From Methyloceanibacter sp. (GTDB lineage Bacteria; Pseudomonadota; Alphaproteobacteria; Rhizobiales; Methyloligellaceae): DNA of 37,952 nt. Positions within the stretch are counted from its first letter, which is position 1; every line of letters begins with the position of its first letter. Shown here in pieces: positions 16,041-24,946 of this stretch. The notes beneath the pieces were generated by a model. The model was not told the DNA's origin. It worked only from the letters and a program-made list of their open reading frames with translations, and did not search any database. Location of the stretch: contig JARFRF010000177.1 of NCBI GenBank assembly GCA_029287395.1, positions 1-37,952 on the forward strand, given 5' to 3'. The position numbers were made by a program, and so were the translations under genes.

Positions 16041-16218
16041 CACAGACACCTCCTGCTGCGTCTGAGTACAGGACCTCTCTGTCCCATCATCGGTCAACTT
16101 TTAAGGGAAAATTTACTCTGCCTTGCCACCGTCAAATGAACCGCTTCGGAAACGCCCTCGCGGTTTTGCCGGCCGCTGCATGGGGAGCGGCAACGGCTGC
16201 TCATTCACGGGGAACGGT

Positions 16219-19200
16219 ATGGCTTCAAACGCTGGTTGGCAAACTTCGGCAAGTGGCCGAAGGCCGGACAACACCACTGACGAGCAGTGCTCCGAGCGCC
16301 GCTTCGAGACACCCGACCGCCCCGCCACGCACGCATCGATTGACGCCCTTCTTAAGGAGCCGATGGACCAGCACACCGTCGCATCGCTCCTTCGACGTCT
16401 GTTGGACCGGATTGAGGAGACCGAACGCCGCTACGGCCGGGCGCTAGACGCGCTCCATGCACGGCTCGATCAGCTGTCGCAGACGACGAATACGGCGCGC
16501 AGCACGAGCGCACCGGAGAATGCCGATACGTTTGACCGCCTGCATGAGCAGGTCAGCAGTCTCGCTCGGCGGCTTGAGGGCGAGCCCAACACCCACCTCG
16601 ATGACTTTGAACGCCTGGGCCGCGTTCTTGCTGATAGCCGGCAAAGCCAGCTCCACCCTGGATCAATGGCATCTCCGCGCGAGGAACCTGCTCCCAGCCA
16701 ATTTGCTCAATCAATCCGCGATTTTCACCGTCCGAACCATCTCGCCCCGGAGGTTACACCACGTTTCGACTGGCGATCGGATACGAAGCCCGAGACAGCC
16801 ACCCCGGATTGCGGCGACCGGCTGACCGAGATGGCAAATCGGCTGGAACAGTCGATCGGCGCGGCGATGCCGAGCAGCACGATTGAAGCGTTGAACACGC
16901 GCCTTGAGGAAATAGGCCGGCAGATCGCTGAGTCACTAAAGGCCGCGCCGAGTGGAACGGCACTCCAATATGTCGAGCGGCAAATAGCCGATATGGGCCG
17001 CCAGATAAACCGAGCCGAGGACGAACTGAGTCGTCTTGGCGGTGTCGAGGAGCGCTTGGTGCAGATTCTCGCTCGCCTGGAAGACAAGGACGCGGCCCCA
17101 AAGGCACCCGATACAGACGCCGCACAGCTTCAGGAGGTTGCGGCCAAGGCCGCCGTCGAGGCCGCACGCCTGGTTGCAGACGACTCGCGAAAGACAACAG
17201 ACCGGATTGAGGCTATGCAGCGTGAGCTGAATGCCGTCAGCCAAAACAGCCGCCAGGCCAACGAAAAGCTCAATAGTTCGCTGCAATCGGTTCACGCGTC
17301 GCTAAGGCAGCTTGTGCAGCAATTCGAACGCCCGATCGCGCAGTCGGCCAAGAAGAATCCGTTCGTCGCGGAGGCTGAGCGCAAGCGGACCGCTTCGGCA
17401 AAGCCGGCTCCTGCTCAACCCGTTCGAGCCGCACCCAAGCAACCGGCGCCCTCCAAAGAGGCGGTTTCCGAAACGCCGAAGCCTGCGGCTAAAGCCGACC
17501 CTGTTCGCGAACAGCAAGCGGGAAAAAGGCAACAAGACCAGCAGCGTCCCAAAGATCGGCGCCAGCCTGCTCCGTCTCGACCAGAACGCCCGGTGGACGA
17601 CGCCGAGCTCCGAGTGAAGGAGACACTCCGGAGCAGGCTCGACACAAAAGACAAGAGCCGCAAGTCACGAAATCTCCTGGCTGCGTTCGAGCGTGCTCGA
17701 GCACCGCATGTAGAAACAGCCGCGCAGGACCTCGGAGGCGACATGGGGTCAGACGCGGATACGCCGCGGGAGAAGACGGCTTCAGAAGAAATGGTGGCAG
17801 CGGCACGACGCGCTGCGCAGGCTGCGGCTGCCCAGGCCGCCGCGCTTGCCGAAAGTCGAGATCAGAAGCCGGAAAAAAAGGTGCCACGGCTTCATGTTGC
17901 ATCTGAGGATCACAACCGCGACCGGAGGCGGCCTTATCTCATTCTTGCCGCCGCCATACTTCTCGCAATTAGCGCACTGCTCCTTTTCGGTCGCTTGGGA
18001 TCCAACGCCACTGATGAAGTCGAGACTATCGCGCCCACCGATGAGGCAACGGCGCCTATAGATGCCAATCCGACGGCGCCGACAGCACCGGCGGCCTCAC
18101 CTGCCAAACCACAATCGGGATCTTCCGGCCTCCTGCCACGTCGTGACGTGGCGCCACCACCCGGAATGGTGCCGCTGCACAATCGCGTCGGCGAAGCCAA
18201 AAGTGGCGTGACGAATTTCCCGAAGTCTCTGGGTCAGGCGACGCCGCCGAAAGTCATTACACCGATCCCTCAGCTTGCCTCGTTGAATCCCAATGAGATG
18301 ACCTCAATCGCGGACGATGTTGTCTTCTCGATCGAGGAGCCATCTCCGGCGAAGGAGTTGGCATTGGCTGAGGAGCTAACGGCTTCCTCAGCGAAGGGCC
18401 CGCCGCCGCCTGAATCCGTCGGTTCGGAAGCTCTCCGCGAGGCTGCTTCGCGCGGCAACCCCGTTGCACAATACGCCGTCGCCACGCGCTACATCGACGG
18501 CCGTCATGTGATGGCAGATCCCAAGACGGGATCGGAGTGGATGGAGCGCGCTGCCCGAAGCGGCCTAGCTCCAGCACAGTATCGGCTCGGCACCATGTAT
18601 GAGCGCGGCATTGGTGTTGACGCCGACGTCCAAAAAGCACGGGGCTGGTATCTGGCCGCCGCAGAACGCGGCAACGTAAAGGCCATGCATAATCTCGCGG
18701 TGAGCGTAAGCAGCGGTTCGAAGCCTAACTATCCTCTCGCTGCCAAGTGGTATGGCGAAGCAGCCAAGCGCAATTTGAAGGACAGTCAGTTCAACCTCGG
18801 CATCTTGGCGGAGCATGGCTTGGGCAGAACGAAAGACCTCGCCGAGGCCTATCGCTGGTACGCGCTTGCGGCAAATCAGGGCGACGAGGAAGCACACAAG
18901 CGCCTCGACGTCATTAGCGCGCAACTCTCTTCCAAGAAGATCGTAGAGCTCGACGCCAAGCTCGTGACGTGGAAACCCAAGGCGCTGTCACGAGAGGCCA
19001 ACACCATCACCGAGCCAGCAGGCTGGGGCGGCCAAGCCACTTCGCGAGAGTCTGATCTTGTGAGCCGTGCTCAAACCTTGCTCAACAAACTCGGTTACGA
19101 CGTGGGTAGTCCGGACGGCTTAACCGGCGATGAGACAAAGGCCGGCGTCAAGCGGTTCCAAGAGCAGAATGGTCTTACACAAACCGGCGAGGTCACTACT

Positions 19201-19236
19201 GAGCTTGTTGCCAAGCTAGAGGCTCTCGCCAACTAA
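16219..19236 (+). CDS. PodJ-like polarity/envelope protein with coiled coil, one TM, Sel1 repeats and PG-binding domain
   Basis: The 1005-aa protein is counted from ATG 16219. The track start is a TTG at 16123, and MASNAGWQT is the usual opening of such rhizobial proteins. Order of parts: cytoplasmic region with predicted coiled coil (about 60-370); a Pro/Lys/Gln-rich linker (about 370-460); and an Ala-rich helix. A single transmembrane segment follows (PYLILAAAILLAISALLLF, about 571-592), then a Pro/Ala-rich periplasmic linker. Three to four Sel1-type repeats occupy about 745-895 (AQYRLGTMYERGIGVDADVQKARGWY, FNLGILAEHGLGRTKDLAEAYRWY). A C-terminal peptidoglycan-binding domain spans about 946-1005 (LLNKLGYDVGSPDGLTGDETKAGVKRFQEQNGL). 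This is the architecture of alphaproteobacterial polar organiser PodJ. A role in polar growth or division is inference. Confidence 0.82.
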   Translation: MASNAGWQTSASGRRPDNTTDEQCSERRFETPDRPATHASIDALLKEPMDQHTVASLLRRLLDRIEETERRYGRALDALHARLDQLSQTTNTARSTSAPENADTFDRLHEQVSSLARRLEGEPNTHLDDFERLGRVLADSRQSQLHPGSMASPREEPAPSQFAQSIRDFHRPNHLAPEVTPRFDWRSDTKPETATPDCGDRLTEMANRLEQSIGAAMPSSTIEALNTRLEEIGRQIAESLKAAPSGTALQYVERQIADMGRQINRAEDELSRLGGVEERLVQILARLEDKDAAPKAPDTDAAQLQEVAAKAAVEAARLVADDSRKTTDRIEAMQRELNAVSQNSRQANEKLNSSLQSVHASLRQLVQQFERPIAQSAKKNPFVAEAERKRTASAKPAPAQPVRAAPKQPAPSKEAVSETPKPAAKADPVREQQAGKRQQDQQRPKDRRQPAPSRPERPVDDAELRVKETLRSRLDTKDKSRKSRNLLAAFERARAPHVETAAQDLGGDMGSDADTPREKTASEEMVAAARRAAQAAAAQAAALAESRDQKPEKKVPRLHVASEDHNRDRRRPYLILAAAILLAISALLLFGRLGSNATDEVETIAPTDEATAPIDANPTAPTAPAASPAKPQSGSSGLLPRRDVAPPPGMVPLHNRVGEAKSGVTNFPKSLGQATPPKVITPIPQLASLNPNEMTSIADDVVFSIEEPSPAKELALAEELTASSAKGPPPPESVGSEALREAASRGNPVAQYAVATRYIDGRHVMADPKTGSEWMERAARSGLAPAQYRLGTMYERGIGVDADVQKARGWYLAAAERGNVKAMHNLAVSVSSGSKPNYPLAAKWYGEAAKRNLKDSQFNLGILAEHGLGRTKDLAEAYRWYALAANQGDEEAHKRLDVISAQLSSKKIVELDAKLVTWKPKALSREANTITEPAGWGGQATSRESDLVSRAQTLLNKLGYDVGSPDGLTGDETKAGVKRFQEQNGLTQTGEVTTELVAKLEALAN

Positions 19237-19380
19237 GCCGCAGAGCCGGATACTCGGGCGCTCTTTCCACACTTCCGCCTGAAATTCGGTGAGAAATGCA
19301 TTCGGCTCTGCCTCGCGCATTGACTAGTCGACTTGAGACGAACTCGGTGCAAGTTCATTCGCCTTCCGAACGATCAACCG

Positions 19381-20307
19381 ATGTTCCAGATCTATCTGCC
19401 GATTGCCGAGATTTCAGTGAACCTCATGGTGATGCTGAGCCTTGGCGCAGCGGTTGGATTTCTGTCGGGGATGTTCGGTGTTGGAGGTGGCTTTCTGCTG
19501 ACCCCGTTTCTGATGCTGTCCGGGATCCCCCCGGCCATTGCCGTCGCTACTGGCGCTAACCAGATCGTCGGCACATCGGTATCGGGCACGCTCGCTCAGT
19601 GGCGGCGCGGCAATGTCGATCTGCATATGGGGGCTATCCTGATCGCAGGGGGCGTCGCGGGAGCACTCATTGGCGTCCTTCTCCTGCGTTATCTGCGCGG
19701 CGTTGGACAGGCGGGGCTGATAATCTCTCTGACTTACGTGCTGTTTCTTGGCACCATCGGTGCGTTGATGCTGTGGGAGAGCGTCAACGCGATGCGGCGT
19801 CAGCGCGCTGGCAAGACCGTTTCCGCCCGGAAGTCGGGTCAACACAATTGGATTCACGGCCTGCCCTTCAAGATGCGTTTCCCACGATCGCGGCTCTATA
19901 TCAGCGCGATCCCGCCCTTGGTTATCGGTGGCCTCGTCGGGCTTCTCGCCGCGTTTCTTGGCGTTGGCGGCGGCTTCATTATGGTTCCAGCCATGATCTA
20001 CATCTTGCGCATGCCAACCAACGTTGTTGTGGGCACTTCGATCTTCCAGATTATCTTCGTCACGGCTGTCGTCACGCTGCTCCACGCCACGCTCAACCAC
20101 ACCCTGGATATCCTTCTCGCCTTCCTCTTGATCATTGGGGGCGTCATTGGCGGACAGTTCGGTGTGCGGGCTGGGCAGAAGCTTCGCGGCGAGCAACTCC
20201 GAGCCCTCCTAGCGCTAATGGTGCTGGGTGTCGCCGTCCGTATCCTCTACGACCTCGTTGCGCGTCCGGCGGATCTGTACAGCATCATTCCAACGGCGGG
20301 AGGCTAA
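19381..20307 (+). CDS. TauE/SafE family permease paired with an Alph_Pro_TM protein
   Basis: The 308-aa inner-membrane protein contains the paired family motifs GFLSGMFGVGGGFLLTPFLM (N-terminal half) and GLLAAFLGVGGGFIMVPAMIY (C-terminal half), with about eight transmembrane segments. A basic cytoplasmic loop (RRQRAGKTVSARKSGQHNW) lies between the halves. I chose ATG 19381 (MFQIYLPIAEISVNLMVML) rather than the track's 19333 because the extra residues are hydrophilic and unlike the family; no strong ribosome binding site marks either. The next gene starts 2 bp after its stop and encodes a TIGR02186 protein, a pairing recurrent in alphaproteobacteria. The transported anion is unknown. It differs from the cys-operon TauE in length and loop. 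Confidence 0.87.
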   Translation: MFQIYLPIAEISVNLMVMLSLGAAVGFLSGMFGVGGGFLLTPFLMLSGIPPAIAVATGANQIVGTSVSGTLAQWRRGNVDLHMGAILIAGGVAGALIGVLLLRYLRGVGQAGLIISLTYVLFLGTIGALMLWESVNAMRRQRAGKTVSARKSGQHNWIHGLPFKMRFPRSRLYISAIPPLVIGGLVGLLAAFLGVGGGFIMVPAMIYILRMPTNVVVGTSIFQIIFVTAVVTLLHATLNHTLDILLAFLLIIGGVIGGQFGVRAGQKLRGEQLRALLALMVLGVAVRILYDLVARPADLYSIIPTAGG

Positions 20308-20308
20308 C

Positions 20309-21121
20309 GTGCGCGCGACTTTCTTCCCCCCGGCACTCGTGATTTTCGCGCTTCTCGCCGGCGTCGCTCATGCACAGGTCGAGGTGCCGCCAGCACCCGT
20401 CATGAAACCTGGAACAAGCCAGGAGCGTGTACAGGCGGATATCTCGACGCGCGAGATCGCCATCCAGTCGAATTTCACTGGGATCGAGATCCTGATTTTT
20501 GGAAGCATCGACTTCAGCGATGCGCGCATGCCAACCCAAGGCAACTATGACGTTATTACGGTAGTTCGCGGCCCAACGGCTCCGATCGCCATAAGGCGCA
20601 AAACGCGCGTTGCGGGAATTTGGGTGAATGGCCCAAGCGAGACATACCCGGATTCCCCCAGCTTTTATGCTGTGCTGTCGTCACGGCCCGTACGGGCTAT
20701 CGCATCGAACGAAACTGTAAACGAACTCGGCATCGGTCTCTCAGCACTCAACTATGGCCGAGGGACACCCGAGAGCTCTGAAGAACAGAGCTTCGAGTCC
20801 GCCTTGATCCGGCTGATGGAAGAGAAGGGTCTGTACACGGAAGACGATTCGGGCGTGGTCTTTATTGGCCGTAGCCTGTTTCGAGCGACCGTTGCCCTAC
20901 CAACAACAGTGCCAACAGGCCGGTTCCTCGTGGATGTTTATCTGTTTCGGGACGGAGAGCTCGCAAGCAAGACCAAAGGGTCGCTGGAAGTCAGCAAGGC
21001 TGGCATAGAGGCGGCGATCTACAATCTCGCTTTCCAAAGTCCATTTCTCTACGGCCTGGTCGGCATTGCAATCGCTGTCCTGGCAGGACTGCTGGGCTGG
21101 TTCGCCTTCCGTCGTGACTAG
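20309..21121 (+). CDS. TIGR02186/Alph_Pro_TM family secreted, C-terminally anchored protein
   Basis: A 270-aa protein starting at GTG 20309, placed by the excellent gggagg ribosome binding site at the end of the upstream permease gene. It has a signal peptide (MRATFFPPALVIFALLAGVAHA, cleavage near residue 22). An all-beta periplasmic domain includes TREIAIQSNFTGIEILIFGSID and DVITVVRGPTAPIAIRRKTR. A single C-terminal transmembrane anchor follows (PFLYGLVGIAIAVLAGLLGWFAF), with the short basic tail RRD. This is the organisation of the alphaproteobacterial family Alph_Pro_TM (TIGR02186), whose function is unknown. Tight coupling to the TauE gene suggests a periplasmic partner of that transporter. 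It converges on pdeM with 5 bp between the stops. Confidence 0.88.
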   Translation: MRATFFPPALVIFALLAGVAHAQVEVPPAPVMKPGTSQERVQADISTREIAIQSNFTGIEILIFGSIDFSDARMPTQGNYDVITVVRGPTAPIAIRRKTRVAGIWVNGPSETYPDSPSFYAVLSSRPVRAIASNETVNELGIGLSALNYGRGTPESSEEQSFESALIRLMEEKGLYTEDDSGVVFIGRSLFRATVALPTTVPTGRFLVDVYLFRDGELASKTKGSLEVSKAGIEAAIYNLAFQSPFLYGLVGIAIAVLAGLLGWFAFRRD

Positions 21122-21126
21122 CGCCA

Positions 21127-21852
21127 TCAGTCCGGGATAAGCAGACTGCCCAGAACGGGGTATACGGCGTGCCTTCCCATCATCCAGGCCTCGACCTGGT
21201 TCCAGTAGAAGAGTGGTTTGAACGCATCATCCATTACGTTCAGCCCGCCCGTATAGGCACCGAAAGCCGGCATGACGAGACGGCGACCGTCGGTCGCGAA
21301 ACAGCGGCGCCGGACCACGGTTCCTCGCCGGCTAATGCGGGCGATTGGATGAAGATGTCCAACGATCTCCGGTCCGGTGACCTCGTCGGACGGCTCGTGC
21401 CGAAGGACCACACCCTCGATCCTGAGCGAACCGCAGACTGTCCCTCCGATGCTATCGGGGAGGTGAGGATCGTGATTGCCGCAAATCCAGAACCAGTCCC
21501 TTCCCTTCTGTAGTGTTCGCAACAACGCGAGGTCTTCATCGGGGATCGTCTCTGCGCCTTCACTCCGGTGAAAGCTGTCGCCAAGCGCCACGACGCGCTG
21601 CGGATCGATCGCGTCGACAAGCTTGCTCAGCCGCGACAAGGTCACCCGGGTATCGTATGGCGGAAGCAGCACACCGCGCGCAGCAAAGGCTGCGCCCTTC
21701 TCCAGATGGAGATCGGCGACCAACAACGCATCCTCTTCCTGCCAATACAGGGCGCCGGCAGCGAGCGGCCGAAGCGAGTGTTTTCCAATAGTCAGATGTG
21801 AACGCAAGGTGGGCGCAGTCTCAGGCATAAGATCGAGTCTAGCGTGCAGCAT
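21127..21852 (-). CDS. pdeM: Ligase-associated DNA damage response endonuclease PdeM
   Basis: This metallophosphoesterase-fold nuclease has the metal-binding motifs in order: DLHLEKG (residue about 47), GDSFHRSEG (about 91), GNHDPHLP (about 125), RHEP and GHLHPIARI (about 165). The 241-aa length is typical. PdeM genes cluster with a DEXH helicase, an exonuclease and an ATP-dependent ligase as a DNA repair set. Here it directly follows the helicase with a 14-bp overlap, which supports the assignment. The start ATG 21852 is preceded immediately by a G-run. The internal ATG at 21828 (MPETAPT) is a possible shorter start but has no ribosome binding site. The terminal motif WMMGRHAVYPVLGSLL is also family-like. 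Confidence 0.9.
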   Translation of the reverse strand: MLHARLDLMPETAPTLRSHLTIGKHSLRPLAAGALYWQEEDALLVADLHLEKGAAFAARGVLLPPYDTRVTLSRLSKLVDAIDPQRVVALGDSFHRSEGAETIPDEDLALLRTLQKGRDWFWICGNHDPHLPDSIGGTVCGSLRIEGVVLRHEPSDEVTGPEIVGHLHPIARISRRGTVVRRRCFATDGRRLVMPAFGAYTGGLNVMDDAFKPLFYWNQVEAWMMGRHAVYPVLGSLLIPD

Positions 21853-24442
21853 GCTCCCCCCCAGGGCTCTGCGTCACGTCGTCCGAGGCCTCCTTCCCCA
21901 GGGCCTCGGCGACAAGTTCTTCGGCGGTTTCACGCAACAGGGTGTCGCCTGCATCGCCCGGCACGCTCTCGCGCCCGATCTCAAGCATGACTGGAACGGC
22001 AAGCGGCGACACGTGACTCACCTCACTATGCCTGATTCGTCCACTAATTCGCTTCAAGAATTCGCCCAAACGGCGTAAGTCGATCAGCCCGGTCGCCGCA
22101 TCCGCGAAAGCAGCCTTCAACAGGACATGGCCAGGCTCGTGCTGGCGAAGCACGTCGTAGATCAGATCAGAGGAAGCTGTCATCTGTCGGCCGGACTTTT
22201 CCTGGCCAGGATGGCGCCTCTCGATCAGTCCCGAAATGGTCGCGCAAACCCGGAAAGACCGTTTCATAAGATTTGACTCTGCGAGCCACGCGTCTAGATC
22301 GTCCCCGAGCATATCTTCGTCGAACAGGTCTCTCAGATTGAGTCGCCCGCTTCGAATCATCGCGCTCATATCGTTGAGCCCCCAGACAGCGAGCGCATAT
22401 TCGTTCGCAACAAAGCCCAGGGGCGCGGCGCCTGCGCGCTCTAGCCGGCGGGTCAGAAGCATGCCAAGCGTCTGGTGCGCTAGTCTCCCCTCGAACGGGT
22501 AGCACACGAGGTAGTAGCGATGTCCGCGCGGGAAAGTCTCGAGCAGCATTTCGCGGGCGTTCGGAACAACGGAAAACGCCGACTGCAATTGCAACCAGTA
22601 CGAAACTTGTTCCGGCAGCTTTGCCCAATCTCGGCGCTCGGACAGCATCCGCCGTACGCGCTCCGCAAGATAGGTCGAGAGCGGGAACTTCCCGCCAGCG
22701 TAGGCCGGGACCTTGGCGTCTGTAGCGTGCGCGCGGCTCACGATGGCATCCATCTCTCGCAAGCCCTGAAAGCGCAGCACCTCGCCTGCGAAGACGAACG
22801 TGTCGCCGGGCGTCAGTTGCTCAACGAAGTATTCCTCGACCTCTCCCAAGACGCGGCCTCCAGCCAGCACGCCCGTGGGTTTGAGTGCGCCACCCTTCAA
22901 GCGCGCCAAACGCACGCGTAGCATCGGCGCCTCGACGATCGTGCCTACATTGAGCCGGTATTGCTGCGCGATGCGCGGATGGGCCACGCGATAGGTGCCC
23001 TCTTTGGTGCGCTTTAGTTTGGCGTAGCGATCATAGTTCGCCAGCGCGTATCCGCCCGTCGCCACAAAGGCTAGCACATCATCGAAGCTCTCGCGGGAGA
23101 GATCGCGATAGGGCGACGCACTTTTGACCTCTGTAAAAAGCAAATCGGCATCGAAGGGTACCGCACATGCAGTGCCGAGAATATGCTGCGCCAGCACGTC
23201 GAGCGCGCCGGGCCGCGTCGGCGGCGTGTCCTGCTGGCCCTCTTCTGCGGCTTCGAGTGCGGCTCGGCATTCCATAACCTCGAAGCGGTTGGCCGGAACG
23301 AGTAGCGCCTTGCTCGGTTCTTCGAGGCGATGATTGGACCGCCCTATCCGTTGAGCTAGGCGGCTTGCGCCTTTGGGAGCGCCGATATTGATGACCAGAT
23401 CCACGTCGCCCCAGTCAATGCCAAGATCGAGCGTCGACGTACAGACGACCGCCCGAAGCTTCCCCGCCACCATGGCCGCTTCAACCTTTCGACGCTGCCC
23501 CACATCGAGCGAACCGTGGTGGAGCGCGATCGGCAGATCGTCGTCATTGAAGCGCCACAACTCGTTGAAGAGCAGTTCGGCTTGCGAACGCGTGTTGACG
23601 AACATCAGGCACAGCTTGTGCGCTTTGATCGCCTCATAGATTTCGGGGAGCGCATACCGCGCCGAGTGCCCAGCCCAAGGCAAATCCGCATCGGACTGGA
23701 GGATCTTGATGTCCGATCTCGCGCCACCATCCGCGTAAACAATCTCGGCGAAATGAGTTGCGGGCGCCCCACCGTCTTGTTGGGGGACGAGATAGGCTGA
23801 AAGCTCATAGGGACGCGCGACGGTAGCCGATAGGCCAATCGTCCGCAGCCCCGGCGACAATGACCGAAGCCGAACTAGGTCGAGCGCCAGAAGGTCACCT
23901 CGCTTACTTGCGCTCAACGCATGCAGTTCGTCGAGGACAACGCATTTGAGGTCTCCAAAGATCTTGGCCGCACTTTTGTGCGACAGCATCAGCGCGATCT
24001 GCTCCGGCGTGGTCAGGAGAAGATCCGGCGGCAAGATGCGTTGCCGCGCGCGGCGAGCCTGTGGCGTGTCGCCCGTCCTCGTTTCGGTATGGATAGAAAG
24101 CCCCATCTCGGCGATCGGCGCTGAGAGATTTCGGGCAATATCGGTCGCGAGCGCCTTGAGCGGCGACACATATAGCGTATGGACACCGGAAGCCTGTGGC
24201 GTTAGCGGCCTGTCCGCAAGGTCGATCAGGCTCGGCAAGAAGCCAGCGAGGGTCTTGCCGCCACCGGTCGGCGCAATCAGGAGTACATCGGCGCCGCGCT
24301 CGACCGTCTCCAGCAGTTCGAGCTGATGGGCGCGCGGTCGCCAGTCCCTAGATGTAAACCAATCTGCGAATCGCTTGGGCAAAGGCGCGGGCGAGGTCTT
24401 GGGCTGACCCTCAGTCGTCCGTCTCGTCTTTTGCGCAGCCAC
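21839..24442 (-). CDS. Ligase-associated DEXH-box DNA helicase (Lhr-like)
   Basis: The 867-aa SF2 helicase is of the Lhr-related, ligase-associated subfamily. Motifs in order: Q-region WRPRAHQLELLE; Walker A APTGGGKTLAGFLP; TPEQIALML; DELH box VVLDELHALSASKRGD; motif III GLSATVARP. The second RecA domain has LMFVNTRSQAELLF, HHGSLDVGQRRKVE and QRIGRSNHRLEEPS, followed by the winged-helix and Lhr-specific C-terminal region. It probably unwinds or anneals nucleic acid during repair of alkylation or crosslink damage together with PdeM. The expected ligase and exonuclease partners are not in the window. The start is GTG 24442, with agggat 8 nt upstream. The last 14 bp overlap pdeM. Confidence 0.93.
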   Translation of the reverse strand: MAAQKTRRTTEGQPKTSPAPLPKRFADWFTSRDWRPRAHQLELLETVERGADVLLIAPTGGGKTLAGFLPSLIDLADRPLTPQASGVHTLYVSPLKALATDIARNLSAPIAEMGLSIHTETRTGDTPQARRARQRILPPDLLLTTPEQIALMLSHKSAAKIFGDLKCVVLDELHALSASKRGDLLALDLVRLRSLSPGLRTIGLSATVARPYELSAYLVPQQDGGAPATHFAEIVYADGGARSDIKILQSDADLPWAGHSARYALPEIYEAIKAHKLCLMFVNTRSQAELLFNELWRFNDDDLPIALHHGSLDVGQRRKVEAAMVAGKLRAVVCTSTLDLGIDWGDVDLVINIGAPKGASRLAQRIGRSNHRLEEPSKALLVPANRFEVMECRAALEAAEEGQQDTPPTRPGALDVLAQHILGTACAVPFDADLLFTEVKSASPYRDLSRESFDDVLAFVATGGYALANYDRYAKLKRTKEGTYRVAHPRIAQQYRLNVGTIVEAPMLRVRLARLKGGALKPTGVLAGGRVLGEVEEYFVEQLTPGDTFVFAGEVLRFQGLREMDAIVSRAHATDAKVPAYAGGKFPLSTYLAERVRRMLSERRDWAKLPEQVSYWLQLQSAFSVVPNAREMLLETFPRGHRYYLVCYPFEGRLAHQTLGMLLTRRLERAGAAPLGFVANEYALAVWGLNDMSAMIRSGRLNLRDLFDEDMLGDDLDAWLAESNLMKRSFRVCATISGLIERRHPGQEKSGRQMTASSDLIYDVLRQHEPGHVLLKAAFADAATGLIDLRRLGEFLKRISGRIRHSEVSHVSPLAVPVMLEIGRESVPGDAGDTLLRETAEELVAEALGKEASDDVTQSPGGEHAAR

Positions 24443-24555
24443 CTAGGCGATCCCTCTTCTCTGCTGTGCTGTACACCCAGTCCGCTTGATCTTCGGGCTT
24501 GGTCCCCCCACCTGTCTGTCAAGTTTCGCGCAATACTTGGACGTGGAGGACACGC

Positions 24556-24909
24556 GTGTACTTGGAACGATTCTTTGGCGGCAATCCGGTTCTTGTGCTC
24601 GCTCGGCTGGCCATCATATCTCTGATCGTCGGCGTCGTCCTCGCAGCGCTGGGCTTCAGTCCTTACGACCTAATCCAGACCGTACGCGAACTCGTCCAAC
24701 GCATCTACGATATGGGCTTTGCTGCGGTCGAGAGGGGATTCCGCTACTTCCTGCTTGGCGCCGTGATCGTATTTCCCGTTTGGTTCTTGATGCGGCTCTT
24801 CAAGGTATTCGGTGGCCCCGGTAATGAGGCGTCGGATGATCTTGTGCCACCGGAGCGAGATCAGCGCGTTGCGACGACGCCTAAAGAATCGCAGTCATCG
24901 ACGCCGTAG
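24556..24909 (+). CDS. DUF6460-type small membrane protein
   Basis: A 117-aa protein starting at GTG 24556; the ribosome binding site ggagg is 6 nt upstream, whereas the track start 24499 lacks one. Sequence: VYLERFFGGNPVLVLARLAIISLIVGVVLAALGFSPYDLIQTV, an amphipathic stretch, a second transmembrane segment (YFLLGAVIVFPVWFLMRLF), and an acidic, hydrophilic C-tail. The FFGG.P....RL..LS.VVGV.L...G..P pattern matches DUF6460 proteins of Hyphomicrobiales as I remember them. The function is unknown. It is divergent from the helicase gene and ends in a hairpin shared with pyrD. Confidence 0.75.
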   Translation: MYLERFFGGNPVLVLARLAIISLIVGVVLAALGFSPYDLIQTVRELVQRIYDMGFAAVERGFRYFLLGAVIVFPVWFLMRLFKVFGGPGNEASDDLVPPERDQRVATTPKESQSSTP

Positions 24910-24927
24910 CCCTTTTCCGTAAGGGCT
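24908..24927. terminator. Hairpin between convergent DUF6460 and pyrD genes
   Basis: AGCCCTT-TTCCGT-AAGGGCT is a perfect 7-bp stem with a 6-nt loop in the 37-bp gap between the convergent stops. It overlaps the stop of the plus-strand gene. No long T-run follows on either side, so a bidirectional, possibly weak terminator is the best reading. Confidence 0.5.
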
Positions 24928-24946
24928 TACCTCGAAGAACCTCTTA

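Noticed and set aside
16101-16115. TTAA-N7-TTTA resembling a CtrA site upstream of the PodJ-like gene
   Set aside because: One mismatch to the consensus in a short AT-rich stretch; expected by chance at this length. Mentioned only because CtrA control of polarity genes is known in Caulobacter.
19414-20196. 260-aa minus-strand ORF opposite the second TauE gene
   Set aside because: Its composition (Asp, Gln and His rich) and position mirror the transporter codons; it is an antisense shadow.
21169-21513. 114-aa plus-strand ORF within pdeM
   Set aside because: Antisense to conserved metallophosphoesterase motifs; no ribosome binding site or family.
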